This document shows, piece by piece, positions 7,752-16,733 of a stretch of 64,000 nt of DNA. The notes below the pieces were generated by a model that had not been told where the DNA came from, searched no databases, and worked only from the letters and a program-made list of their open reading frames with translations. The translations under genes and the position numbers were made by a program. The DNA is from JBGQOG01 sp052113705 (GTDB taxonomy: Bacteria; Pseudomonadota; Alphaproteobacteria; Rhodobacterales; Rhodobacteraceae). The stretch spans positions 40,961 to 104,960 of the forward strand of contig NZ_JBGQOG010000017.1 of the NCBI RefSeq assembly GCF_052113705.1, written 5' to 3'. Each line of letters starts with the position of its first letter. The stretch's first letter is position 1.

Positions 7752-9025
7752 GCGGCCCGGAAACCCGCCCGCTGGAAACCGACGGTGTGGTCGATCACGG
7801 GCAGGTGCATGAAGAGGTTGACCGCAAAGTATTGCACAACCGCAATTATCTGAACTTCATCGCCTCGCGCACCTTTTCGTCCATCGGGTTTCAGTCGATC
7901 ACCGTGGCGCTGGGGTGGATGATTTATGACCAGACCCAAAGCGCTTATATGCTTGGGCTTGTCGGTCTGTTCCAGTTTCTGCCGATGGCGGTGCTGACCT
8001 TTGCGGTGGGCGCGGTGGCGGACCGGTTTGAGCGGCGCCGGATCGCGATGATCTGTCAGATGGTTGAGGCGCTGGCGGTGGCCGGGCTGGGGGTGCTGGT
8101 CTGGCAGGGGGCGCTGACCTCGCATCTGATCCTTGCGGCGGTGGCCGTGCTGGGGGCGGCGCAGGCCTTTGAGCGCCCAACCATGGCGGCGCTGCTGCCC
8201 GGCATTGTCGGCACCGACATGCTGCAGCGCGCGGTGGCCACCTCGACCTCGTTCATGCAGACGGCGCTGATCGTCGGGCCCTCGCTCGGCGGGATCTTTT
8301 ACGGCATCGGGCCGGTGGTGCCCTTTGCGGTCTCGGCGGTGCTGTTTTGTCTGGCGGGCGGCAATGTGCGGGTGATCCGCATGCTGCACAAGCCCGCCCC
8401 CCGCGCGCCGATGAGTTTCAGCACCGTATTTGCGGGGGTGGCCTTTATCCGCTCGAAACCGGAAATGCTGGGGACCATCTCGCTTGATCTCTTCGCGGTG
8501 TTGCTGGGCGGGGCCACGGCCTTGCTGCCGATTTTCGCCTCGGACATCCTGAAGGCGGGGCCGATCGGGCTGGGGATGCTGCGGGCGGCCCCGGCGGTGG
8601 GGGCGCTGATGATGTCGCTGGTGCTGGCGCGCTGGCCGCTGGAAGCCGGGGCCGGGCGCAAGATGTTCGCGGCGGTGGCGGTGTTTGGGGTGGCGACCAT
8701 CCTGTTTTCGCTGTCCACCAATGTGACGCTGTCGATCATCGCGCTGTTTGTGATTGGCGCTTCGGACACGATCAGCGTGGTGGTGCGCAGCTCGCTCGTG
8801 CAGCTGATGACGCCGGATGACATGCGGGGCAGGGTGAATGCGGTGAACTCGCTGTTCATCGGCACCTCGAACCAGCTTGGCGAGTTTGAAAGCGGTATGC
8901 TGGCCGGGCTGGTCGGGCCGGTGGCGACCGGGGTTGTGGGCGGCATCGGCACCATCGCGGTGGTGCTGATCTGGCTGCGGCTGTTCCCGCAATTGGCCAA
9001 GGTGGAGCGGCTGGACGGGCGCTGA
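7748..9025 (+). CDS. MFS transporter, EntS/MFS_3-like exporter
   Basis: A 425-residue inner-membrane transporter with about 12 predicted helices and an N-terminal cytoplasmic extension of some 35 residues. The loop motif GAVADRFERRRIAM between helices 2 and 3 is the MFS motif A, and the C-terminal half has LMTPDDMRGRVNAVNSLF, a signature of the EntS-like (enterobactin exporter) group. Function is probably export of a small molecule; the substrate is unknown, and no siderophore genes are nearby. ATG with GAGGGG upstream; start overlaps the putative leader stop. Confidence 0.85.
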   Translation: MSGPETRPLETDGVVDHGQVHEEVDRKVLHNRNYLNFIASRTFSSIGFQSITVALGWMIYDQTQSAYMLGLVGLFQFLPMAVLTFAVGAVADRFERRRIAMICQMVEALAVAGLGVLVWQGALTSHLILAAVAVLGAAQAFERPTMAALLPGIVGTDMLQRAVATSTSFMQTALIVGPSLGGIFYGIGPVVPFAVSAVLFCLAGGNVRVIRMLHKPAPRAPMSFSTVFAGVAFIRSKPEMLGTISLDLFAVLLGGATALLPIFASDILKAGPIGLGMLRAAPAVGALMMSLVLARWPLEAGAGRKMFAAVAVFGVATILFSLSTNVTLSIIALFVIGASDTISVVVRSSLVQLMTPDDMRGRVNAVNSLFIGTSNQLGEFESGMLAGLVGPVATGVVGGIGTIAVVLIWLRLFPQLAKVERLDGR

Positions 9026-9059
9026 GCTTTGGCCGGCGTTGATTGACGGGGGAGGCGGG

Positions 9060-9815
9060 ATGCGGATATCGGCCAATCTGGGGTTCTTGTTCACCGATCT
9101 GCCGCTGCCCGAAGCGATTGGCGCGGCGGCCGCGGCGGGTTTTGACGCGGTGGAGTGCCATTTCCCCTATGATGTGCCCGCCGGGCATGTGGCGCAGGCG
9201 CTGCGCGACAGCGGGTTGCCGATGCTCGCGCTGAACACGCGGCCGGGCAGGGCGGGGGCGTTCGGACTTCTGGCGCTGCCCGGGCGTGAGGATGAGGCGC
9301 AGGCGGCGCTGCAGGAGGCCTTTGACTATGCCACTGCGGTGGGCGCGCCGATGGTGCATGCGATGGCCGGGATCGCGCAGGGGCCCGCGGCCCGGGCAAC
9401 CTTTCACGCCAATCTGGCCTGGGCCGCGCCCCGGGCGGCGGCGCGCGGCTTGCAGATCCTGATCGAGCCGATCAATGCGCAGGATGTGCCGGGGTATTTC
9501 CTGAACACCACGGCGCAGGCCCTCGGGGTGCTGGATGCGCTGGCCGAACCCGCCCTGCGGTTGATGTTCGACCTCTATCATGTCGCCCGGACGGGCGAGG
9601 ATGCCGTGGCGCTGCTGCCGCAGGTGCTGCCCTATCTCGGCCATGTGCAGATCGCCCGCGCCCCGGACCGGGGTGTGCCGGTGGGCGGGGATGTCGACAT
9701 TCCCGCCGTGCTGCGGGCATTGCGCGGGCAGGGATACGCTGGCGCAGTGGGCGCAGAATATCGCCCCGGTCCCGGCGAAGGGTTCGGCTGGCTGTCGGCG
9801 CTGCGCGCGCTCTGA
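9060..9815 (+). CDS. hyi: Hydroxypyruvate isomerase-like TIM barrel protein
   Basis: A 251-residue AP-endonuclease-2 type TIM barrel. Family features: N-terminal SANLGFLFTDLPLPEAI, metal ligand glutamate in LIEPINAQDVPGYF near residue 142, FDLYHVART near residue 170, HVQIARAPDRGVP near residue 198 and a final EYRPGPG carrying the second catalytic glutamate. These match Hyi/OtnI-type isomerases acting on hydroxypyruvate or 2-oxo-tetronate phosphate. The true substrate cannot be settled because no glyoxylate or tetronate genes flank it. ATG at 9060 preceded by GGGAGGCGG. A hairpin at 9817-9844 follows. Confidence 0.75.
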   Translation: MRISANLGFLFTDLPLPEAIGAAAAAGFDAVECHFPYDVPAGHVAQALRDSGLPMLALNTRPGRAGAFGLLALPGREDEAQAALQEAFDYATAVGAPMVHAMAGIAQGPAARATFHANLAWAAPRAAARGLQILIEPINAQDVPGYFLNTTAQALGVLDALAEPALRLMFDLYHVARTGEDAVALLPQVLPYLGHVQIARAPDRGVPVGGDVDIPAVLRALRGQGYAGAVGAEYRPGPGEGFGWLSALRAL

Positions 9816-9816
9816 T

Positions 9817-9844
9817 CCCCTGCGCCCGGCTGGCGCGTAGGGGG
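9817..9844 (+). terminator. Hairpin after hyi
   Basis: CCCCT-GCGCC pairs with GGCGC-gt-AGGGG around a 5-nt loop, immediately after the hyi stop. It is followed by G rather than T residues, so termination without Rho is uncertain. Confidence 0.4.
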
Positions 9845-10145
9845 GGGTGATTCGGCGGGGCTGCACAACTTTTGCGCGATTTCCGGCAACAGACCGCGGC
9901 ATTCATCGCATGGGTCTGCGCCTTGTCACTGCAGGCGAAATTTCCGTCTATCCCCCCTCCAATACGGTGTTTTTCGCGTTACTTGTTTCAAGTTATCATA
10001 CATATTCAAGCTGCGCCTTTCGTCCCCGGAAATCACAATTCGGCCTTCAACCAACTAGTCGGTTGATTACTTTTGAAACTGTGGTTAGCCTCTTTTCAGG
10101 GAGACACCGGACGGAATACCGCCGGGAAAAAGGGAGGAATTCTGC
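9845..10145 (+). promoter_or_regulatory. Promoter region of sugar ABC operon
   Basis: An AT-richer 300-base stretch without a gene. It holds a perfect inverted repeat ACTTG-TTT-CAAGT at 9981-9993 followed by TTATCATAC (a possible -10), and the TetR-type operator at 10049-10069 further down. Which element carries the transcription start cannot be decided by eye. Confidence 0.5.
10049..10069. promoter_or_regulatory. TetR-type operator upstream of sugar ABC operon
   Basis: AACCAACTAGTCGGTT is a 16-bp palindrome with one mismatched pair, followed by GATTA. The AACCAACT half-site, the GGTT half and the trailing GATTA recur at 18637-18653 in front of the second unit of the cluster. Located 82 bases before the binding-protein ATG. 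The natural candidate protein is the TetR regulator encoded at 17821-18564. Confidence 0.6.
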
Positions 10146-11429
10146 ATGACGATTTCACGGCGCGCCCTGTTGGGACGCATGGGCGGCACCGCTGCCGCAC
10201 TGTCGCTGATGGGGCTTCCGGCGCTCGCGCAAGAGCGGCGGATCCGGCATTTCTGGTGGGGCAACCCCGAGCGTGACAAGCGCACCTTTGAGGTGATCGA
10301 CATCTTCAAGGCCGCCAATCCCGGCCTCGATGTCTCGGGCGAAACCATCGGCTGGGGTGATTACTGGACCAAGATGGCGACGCAGACGGCGGGCGGCAAC
10401 ATGGCCGATCTCGTGCAGATGGATTACCGCTATCTCTTTGAATATGTGCGGCGCGGTGCCTTGCTGCCGCTGGATGAGCATATCGGCAAGACCCTGATGA
10501 TTCAGGATTTTGACCAGGGACCGCTGCAAGGCGGCATGGTGGATGGCAAGCTTTATGCCCTCAACATCGGCTCCAACTCGCAGGTGGTCAGCTACAACAA
10601 GGCCCGCGCCGATGAATACGGGCTGGAGTTTGACCCGATCAACTGGACCTATGACGATCTGATCGCGGCGGCGACCAAGGCGAATGAGGCCTCGGGCGGC
10701 AAGGTGAAGGGGATCGACGATCTCTCCGTGCAGGCGGTGACCTTTGAGGCCTGGTGCACGCAGAACGGCCGCGATTTCTACACGGCCGAGGGCACCGTGG
10801 GCGCGACCGAGGATGACATTGCCAGCTACTGGCAGTTCTGGGCCGACATGCGCAAGGCTGGCCTCGTGCCGGGGGCAGAGCGGACCGTGCGTCTGCAAGA
10901 CCCCAAGATGAATGAACATGGCATGGTCACCGGCGAGACGGTCTTCTCGCTGATCTGGTCGAACCAGATGGTGGGGGCACAGGCGCTGATGCAGGACCCG
11001 CTCTATGCCGCGATGATCCCGCACAAGCCCGAGGGCAAACCCGGCCAGTTCATCAAACCCTCGATGTTCATGTCGCTCAGCCGCGATGCCAAGGATATCG
11101 ACGGCGCGATGGCCTATATGAACGCCTGGGTCAATGATCCGAAGGAAACGGCCGTGCTGGGGCTGGAGCGCGGGATTCCCTGCTCGCCCGCCGTGCGCGC
11201 GGCGCTGGCCCCGTCTTTCTCGGACATCGAGAAACGCTCGGTCGATTTCTTTGAGGCGATCCAGACCAAAGTGGGGCCGCTGCCGCCCCCGGCGCCGAAG
11301 GGCGCGGGCGAGGTGAAAGACGCCTTCATGCGCATCGGCACCGATGTGACGCTGGGCACCTATCCCCCGGCCGAAGGCGCGAAACTCTTCATGGAAGAAG
11401 CCACCTCGATCCTCGAGCGCGCGCTCTGA
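10146..11429 (+). CDS. Sugar ABC transporter substrate-binding protein, Tat-exported
   Basis: Periplasmic binding protein of 427 residues, family 1 (MalE/UgpB-like). The N-terminus carries a twin-arginine signal (ISRRALLG, hydrophobic stretch, cleavage near ALA-QE at about residue 29), so export is likely by Tat rather than Sec. Family motifs include DLVQMDYRYLFEYVRRGALLPLDE and YALNIGSNSQVVSYNK. First gene of the long operon; GGGAGGAA before ATG is a strong ribosome site. Ligand is probably a sugar or glycoside, judged from the enzymes that follow. Confidence 0.9.
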   Translation: MTISRRALLGRMGGTAAALSLMGLPALAQERRIRHFWWGNPERDKRTFEVIDIFKAANPGLDVSGETIGWGDYWTKMATQTAGGNMADLVQMDYRYLFEYVRRGALLPLDEHIGKTLMIQDFDQGPLQGGMVDGKLYALNIGSNSQVVSYNKARADEYGLEFDPINWTYDDLIAAATKANEASGGKVKGIDDLSVQAVTFEAWCTQNGRDFYTAEGTVGATEDDIASYWQFWADMRKAGLVPGAERTVRLQDPKMNEHGMVTGETVFSLIWSNQMVGAQALMQDPLYAAMIPHKPEGKPGQFIKPSMFMSLSRDAKDIDGAMAYMNAWVNDPKETAVLGLERGIPCSPAVRAALAPSFSDIEKRSVDFFEAIQTKVGPLPPPAPKGAGEVKDAFMRIGTDVTLGTYPPAEGAKLFMEEATSILERAL

Positions 11430-11492
11430 TCCGCCCCATTCCCCGGGGTCCGCTCCGGGGAATGCCCTCCACGCTTCGGAACGCGAGGCAAG

Positions 11493-12386
11493 ATGCGACG
11501 TTTTCTGCAAAAGAACGCGCCGGGATACGTATTTCTGGCGCCCTGGCTGGTGGGGTTTTTCCTGCTGGCGCTGGGACCGATCCTGGTCTCGCTGTTCATG
11601 TCCTTCACCAAATACGACATGGTCAGCGCGCCGCGCTGGGTGGGTCTGGCCAATTACGACTATATGTTCACCCGCGACCGCCGCTTCTGGAAGGCGTTGG
11701 AGGTGACCATGCATTACGTAACGCTGGCGGTGCCCGCGCGGCTGGCGATGGCGCTGTTCGTGGCGATGCTTCTGGACAAGGGGCTGCGCAGCATCGGCAT
11801 GTACCGTGCGATTTTCTACCTCCCCTCGCTCCTGGGCTCCTCGATCGCCATTGCGATCCTCTGGCGGCAGCTCTTTGCGGCGGATGGCGTGGTCAATGCG
11901 CTGCTGGCGCGGATCGGGATCGACGGACCCGACTGGATCGCCACCCCCTCCACCTCGCTCTACACATTGGTGGCGCTGGCGATGTGGCAATTCGGCTCGC
12001 CGATGCTGATCTTTCTGGCCGGTCTGCGCGGCATCCCGAAAGACCTCTATGAGGCCGCCGAGATCGACGGCACCTCGAAAACCCGGCAGTTCTTCCGCAT
12101 CACTTTGCCGATGCTGGCCCCGGTGATCTTCTTCAACCTCATCTTGCAAACGATTGAAGCGTTTAAGACTTTCTCCTCCGCCTTCATCATCTCGAACGGC
12201 ACGGGTGCGCCCGCGGACAGCCTTTTGTTCTACACGGTCTATCTCTTCAACGAGGCGTTCAAATTCTTCCGCATGGGCTATGCCTCGGCGCTGGCCTGGG
12301 TGCTTCTTCTGATCATCGGGGCTTTCACGCTGATCATCTTCGTCACCGCCAAATATTGGGTGCATTATGACAATGAGCGCGACTGA
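11493..12386 (+). CDS. Sugar ABC transporter permease (MalF/UgpA type)
   Basis: A 297-residue inner-membrane permease with six predicted helices. The cytoplasmic EAA loop is visible as YEAAEIDGTSKTRQFFRITLPML near residue 190, the docking site for the ATPase. It starts 63 bases after the binding protein and overlaps the second permease by 20 bases, so the pair is probably co-translated. Confidence 0.92.
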   Translation: MRRFLQKNAPGYVFLAPWLVGFFLLALGPILVSLFMSFTKYDMVSAPRWVGLANYDYMFTRDRRFWKALEVTMHYVTLAVPARLAMALFVAMLLDKGLRSIGMYRAIFYLPSLLGSSIAIAILWRQLFAADGVVNALLARIGIDGPDWIATPSTSLYTLVALAMWQFGSPMLIFLAGLRGIPKDLYEAAEIDGTSKTRQFFRITLPMLAPVIFFNLILQTIEAFKTFSSAFIISNGTGAPADSLLFYTVYLFNEAFKFFRMGYASALAWVLLLIIGAFTLIIFVTAKYWVHYDNERD

Positions 12387-13281
12387 TCCCGCGGGCCTCG
12401 CCCCGCAAGATGCCGCCCGCATCGCCCATGAGCTGAAACTGGCACAGGCAAAACGCGAGAAACGCGCGCGGCTTTACAAACACGCCTTCCTGATCGTGTT
12501 TTCCTTCATCATGATCTATCCGCTGCTGTGGATGGTCGGGTCCTCGCTGAAGCCTGACACGCAGATCTTTTCGGACCTCTCGATCTGGCCGAAAGAGTTC
12601 CATTGGGACAATTATTCCAAGGGTTGGAATGGTCTGCCGGTCTCGTTCAGCATCTTCTATCTGAATTCGCTGATCGTCACCGTGCTGTCGGTGGTGGGGA
12701 ACCTGCTCAGCTGTGCCTTTGCCGCCTATGCGTTTTCGCGGCTGAACTTCTCGGGGCGGAATTTCTTCTTCGCGCTGATGATGATGACGCTGATGATCCC
12801 CTATCACGTCGTCCTCATCCCGCAATATGTGATGTTCCTCAAGCTCGGCTGGGTGGATACCTATCTGCCGCTGATCGTGCCGAAATTCCTCGCCTCGGAT
12901 GCGTTCTTCATCTTCCTGATGGTGCAGTTCTTCCGGCAACTGCCGCGGGAACTCGACGAGGCGGCGATGATCGACGGCTGCTCGGCCTACAAGATCTTTT
13001 GGGTGATCATTCTGCCGCTGTCGCTGCCCGCGCTTGGCACTGCCGCCATCTTCTCGCTGATCTGGACCTGGGAGGATTTCCTGGCCCCGCTCATCTATCT
13101 CAATGACATCAAGAGCTACACCGTGCCCCTCGCGCTGCGCCTCTTTGTGGATCAGGACAGCCAGTCGGCCTTTGGCCAGATGTTTGCCATGTCGGTGCTA
13201 TCGCTGGTGCCCGTGGTGCTGTTCTTCGTGGCTTTCCAAAAGCTGATCATCCGCGGCATCGCCACCTCTGGCATGAAATAA
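12367..13281 (+). CDS. Sugar ABC transporter permease (MalG/UgpE type)
   Basis: A 304-residue second permease with six helices. EAA loop DEAAMIDGCSAYKIFWVIILP lies near residue 200. The N-terminal 35 residues are hydrophilic and cytoplasmic. Two ATG codons, 12367 and 12373, are possible starts; both overlap the upstream permease gene. It forms the heterodimeric channel with the previous gene product. Confidence 0.92.
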   Translation: MTMSATDPAGLAPQDAARIAHELKLAQAKREKRARLYKHAFLIVFSFIMIYPLLWMVGSSLKPDTQIFSDLSIWPKEFHWDNYSKGWNGLPVSFSIFYLNSLIVTVLSVVGNLLSCAFAAYAFSRLNFSGRNFFFALMMMTLMIPYHVVLIPQYVMFLKLGWVDTYLPLIVPKFLASDAFFIFLMVQFFRQLPRELDEAAMIDGCSAYKIFWVIILPLSLPALGTAAIFSLIWTWEDFLAPLIYLNDIKSYTVPLALRLFVDQDSQSAFGQMFAMSVLSLVPVVLFFVAFQKLIIRGIATSGMK

Positions 13282-13300
13282 TTCGGGAAAGGATACGAAA

Positions 13301-14392
13301 ATGTCCGGACTATCTTTGCGTAATGTCGGTAAATCCTACGGCGCGGTCACCGTGATGAAGGATCTCAATCTCGACATTCATGACGGGGAGTTTCTGGTGC
13401 TGGTCGGCCCCTCGGGCTGCGGTAAATCCACGCTGCTCCGGATGATTGCCGGGTTGGAGGACATCTCGACCGGGACAATCTCCATCGGCGACCGCATCGT
13501 CAACGATCTGCCCGCCTCGCAGCGCAAACTCTCGATGGTGTTCCAGAGCTACGCGCTCTACCCGCATATGTCGGTGAAAAAGAACCTCGCCTTCGGTTTG
13601 CAGAACCTGAAAATGTCCAAGGCCGAGATCGAGCGCCGGGTGGCCGATGCCGCCCGCATCCTGCAGATCGAACCCCTGCTGGAGCGCAAGCCGCGCCAGC
13701 TGTCGGGCGGGCAAAAGCAGCGGGTGGCGATTGGCCGCGCGATTGTGCGCGAGCCGGAATTGTTCCTTTTTGATGAGCCCTTGTCGAACCTCGATGCGGA
13801 ATTGCGGGTGCAGATGCGGGTCGAACTGGCGGGGCTTTATAACCGCCTCGGCACCACGATGATTTATGTGACGCATGATCAGGTGGAGGCGATGACCATG
13901 GCCAGCCGCATCGTCGTGTTGCGCGCGGGCCGGATTGAGCAGGTGGGCACGCCCTATGAGCTTTACACCCGCCCCTGCAATCTCTTTGTCGCGGGCTTTA
14001 TCGGCTCTCCCAAGATCAACCTGATCGAGGGCATGGCCCGGCATCAGGCGGGGCAGACGCTGCTGGAGCTGGCCGATTTCGGCGCGATCAAGGTGCCGGG
14101 TCTGGCGACGGGGGCGGGCAAGCTGACGATGGGCATCCGGCCGGAGGCGATGCATCTGGGGCACGGTCCGGTGCAGGCGCCCGCCAAGGTGCAGTTGGTG
14201 GAATATCTCGGCTCCGAGATTTTCGTGCATGTCGCCCTGGCCTCTGGTGCGGTCTACCTCGTGCATGCCGCGGGCAAGGCGCGGCATTTCGTGGGCGAGG
14301 AGGTCAGCGTGACCTTCGACCCCGGTGAGGCGCATTATTTCAACGAAGCCGGTCTGCGCGTCGAAGCCATGGCCGAGGAGAATGCCGCATGA
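13301..14392 (+). CDS. Sugar ABC transporter ATPase (UgpC/MsmK type)
   Basis: A 363-residue ATPase of the CUT1 importer. Walker A GPSGCGKSTLL, signature LSGGQKQRVAIGRA, Walker B LFLFDEPLSNLD and the switch histidine in VTHDQVEAM are all intact. The C-terminal 130 residues form the TOBE/OB regulatory domain (MGIRPEAMHLG). ATG overlap of 4 bases with the first oxidoreductase ties transport to catabolism. Confidence 0.93.
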   Translation: MSGLSLRNVGKSYGAVTVMKDLNLDIHDGEFLVLVGPSGCGKSTLLRMIAGLEDISTGTISIGDRIVNDLPASQRKLSMVFQSYALYPHMSVKKNLAFGLQNLKMSKAEIERRVADAARILQIEPLLERKPRQLSGGQKQRVAIGRAIVREPELFLFDEPLSNLDAELRVQMRVELAGLYNRLGTTMIYVTHDQVEAMTMASRIVVLRAGRIEQVGTPYELYTRPCNLFVAGFIGSPKINLIEGMARHQAGQTLLELADFGAIKVPGLATGAGKLTMGIRPEAMHLGHGPVQAPAKVQLVEYLGSEIFVHVALASGAVYLVHAAGKARHFVGEEVSVTFDPGEAHYFNEAGLRVEAMAEENAA

Positions 14393-15687
14393 AACTGGCC
14401 ATCGTTGGCTGTGGCTCGCGCCACAAGATGTTCCGTGACTCGGTGATGGAGGATTACGGCAGCAAGCATGAAATCGTGGCCGTCTGCGACAATAACCCCG
14501 CGCGGCTGCGGCTGGCGGCGGAGGCTGCCTCGCGGCCCGGCACCAATGGCGTGGCCTCGTATCTGGCGGATGAGTTTGACACGCTCTTGGCCGAGCAAAA
14601 GCCCGATACCGTGGTGGTGACCACCCCCGACTTCCTGCATTCCGACTATATCGTGCGGGCGTTCGAGGCGGGCTGCGATGTCATCTGCGAAAAGCCGATG
14701 ACGATTGACCTCGACCGGCTGAAGCTGATCGTGGATGCGCAACGGGCCAGCGGGCGCAAGGTCACCGTGACCTTCAACTACCGCTATTCCCCGGCGCGGA
14801 CGCAGATCAAGGAGCTTCTCGCTTCCGGCACGATTGGCGATATCACGGCGGTGGATTTCCGCTGGTATCTCGACCGGGTGCATGGCGCGGATTACTTCCG
14901 CCGCTGGCACCGGCAGAAGACCAATTCCGGCGGCCTTCTGGTGCATAAATCCACCCACCACTTTGATCTCTTGAACTGGTGGCTGGGCTCGGTGCCGGAA
15001 AAGGTCTTTGCCTCGGGCCAACGCGCCTTCTACCGCCCCGAAACGGCGGTGGAACTGGGGCTTGAGGGGCGCGGCGCGCGCTGTGCCACCTGTCCGGTGG
15101 CCGCGAAATGCGATTTTGAGCTCGACATGGACGCCGATCCCGCGCTGCGCAGCCTCTACCGCGAGGCCGAGGCTGAGGATGGCTATTTCCGTGACCTCTG
15201 CGTCTTTGACGCCGAGATCGGCATCGAGGACACGATGCAGGCGCATATCCGCTACGCTTCGGGTGCTACGGCGAATTACACGCTGGTCGCCTATGCCCCT
15301 TGGGAGGGGCTGGAGATCAAGTTTCAGGGCACCAAGGGCGAGCTGACGCACCGGCATGTCGAGGTGCACGGCGTCTTTGGCGGCAGCCGCGAACATGCCA
15401 AGGATGCGGTGACGACCGAGCTGCATCTGGCGGGGCAGGCACCGCAGGTGCTGGATGTGCCGCTTGGCAAGGGGATGCATGGCGGCGCCGATCCGGTGAT
15501 GCTCGGCTATATCTTCGACCCCGAAGCGATGCCCGAGGACAGCTATAACCGCGCCTCCGATCACATCGCGGGGGCCTATTCGATCCTGACCGGCATCGCC
15601 GCCAACATGTCGATCGACAGCGGCAGTCCGGTGGAGATTCCGACCATGCTGAAAAGCCGGGGCATTGATCTGGGAGAGACCGTATGA
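14389..15687 (+). CDS. Gfo/Idh/MocA oxidoreductase 1, with cysteine cluster
   Basis: Predicted NAD(P)-dependent sugar dehydrogenase of 432 residues, longer than the usual 330-390. The Rossmann start is IVGCGSRHKMF, the EKP motif is CEKPMT near residue 104, and the catalytic histidine region is HKSTHHFDLLNWW near residue 188. An inserted segment near residues 225-275 has C-x2-C-x5-C (CATCPVAAKC) and a further cysteine (RDLCVF), likely a metal site seen in one subgroup of the family. ATGA overlaps on both sides couple it to the ATPase and to oxidoreductase 2. Substrate unknown. Confidence 0.85.
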   Translation: MKLAIVGCGSRHKMFRDSVMEDYGSKHEIVAVCDNNPARLRLAAEAASRPGTNGVASYLADEFDTLLAEQKPDTVVVTTPDFLHSDYIVRAFEAGCDVICEKPMTIDLDRLKLIVDAQRASGRKVTVTFNYRYSPARTQIKELLASGTIGDITAVDFRWYLDRVHGADYFRRWHRQKTNSGGLLVHKSTHHFDLLNWWLGSVPEKVFASGQRAFYRPETAVELGLEGRGARCATCPVAAKCDFELDMDADPALRSLYREAEAEDGYFRDLCVFDAEIGIEDTMQAHIRYASGATANYTLVAYAPWEGLEIKFQGTKGELTHRHVEVHGVFGGSREHAKDAVTTELHLAGQAPQVLDVPLGKGMHGGADPVMLGYIFDPEAMPEDSYNRASDHIAGAYSILTGIAANMSIDSGSPVEIPTMLKSRGIDLGETV

Positions 15688-16733
15688 AACCGCTTCGCAT
15701 TGGGGTGATGGGCATCGATCACGGCCATATCTATGGCCAGATCGCGGGCATGCGCGCCGCCGGGGCCGAACTGGTCGCCTGGTGGACATCCGAGCGCACC
15801 GATCCGGTGGACATCGCCAATTTCACCGCCAAACACCCGGAAATTCCGCAGGTGAAGGACGCGGCGCAAATCCTTGAGGACGATAGTCTTTCGCTGATCC
15901 TGATCTCGGCCATCCCCGAGCAGCGCGCGGGTTTCGCCATTTCCGCCATGCAGCATGGCAAGGATGTGATGGTCGACAAACCCGGTGCCACCACGCTGGA
16001 CCAACTGGCGCGGGTCAAGGCGGTGCAGGCGGAAACCGGGCGCATCTGGTCGGTGTGTTTTTCGGAACGGCTGGCGGTAGAAACCACCACCCTCGTTGAC
16101 AAGATCATCGCCGAGGGGCGCATTGGCAAGGTGCTGCAAACCGTCGGTCTCGGGCCGCACAAACTCGGCAATGGCCACCGGGCGGAATGGTTCTTTTCGC
16201 GGCAGGCGACGGGCGGGATTCTCTGCGACATCGCCGCGCATCAGTTCGACCAGTTCCTGCATTACACCGGCTCGACCTCGGCCCGCGTTGTCTCGGCGCA
16301 TGTCGGCAATATGGCCACGCCGCAGCATGCCGAATTGCAGGATTTCGGCGAGGTGATGCTCGAGGGCGATCAGGGCCGCGGCTATGCGCGGGTGGATTGG
16401 CTGACGCCAAAGGGCCTGCCTGTCTGGGGCGACGGGCGCATCACCATTCTGGGCAGCGAGGGCTATATCGAGCTGCGCAAATACATCGACATCGCCGGGC
16501 GCGAGGGGACAGAGCATGTCTTCCTCGCCGATGCCAAGGGTGTGGAATATCTGAGCGCCAAGGGGCAGGGCACGCCCTATTTCGGCCGCCTCACGGCGGA
16601 TATCGAGAGCCGCGGCGAGACGGCGATGACGCAGCGCCACGCATTTCTCGCCACCGAACTCGCGCTGACCGCACAGGCAATGGCAGAGGCGTCATTGGCT
16701 GAGACCTCACTGGCCGGGGAGGGCCAAAAATGA
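15684..16733 (+). CDS. Gfo/Idh/MocA oxidoreductase 2, atypical motifs
   Basis: A 349-residue family member with a divergent cofactor site: the usual GxGxxG is replaced by GIDHGHIYG, and EKP reads DKPG (VMVDKPGATT, near residue 97). The C-terminal domain retains GGILCDIAAHQFDQFLHYTG near residue 178. Divergence this large suggests a changed cofactor mode or a partner subunit role rather than random decay, since the frame is intact and tightly coupled (4-base overlaps) to oxidoreductases 1 and 3. Confidence 0.8.
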   Translation: MKPLRIGVMGIDHGHIYGQIAGMRAAGAELVAWWTSERTDPVDIANFTAKHPEIPQVKDAAQILEDDSLSLILISAIPEQRAGFAISAMQHGKDVMVDKPGATTLDQLARVKAVQAETGRIWSVCFSERLAVETTTLVDKIIAEGRIGKVLQTVGLGPHKLGNGHRAEWFFSRQATGGILCDIAAHQFDQFLHYTGSTSARVVSAHVGNMATPQHAELQDFGEVMLEGDQGRGYARVDWLTPKGLPVWGDGRITILGSEGYIELRKYIDIAGREGTEHVFLADAKGVEYLSAKGQGTPYFGRLTADIESRGETAMTQRHAFLATELALTAQAMAEASLAETSLAGEGQK

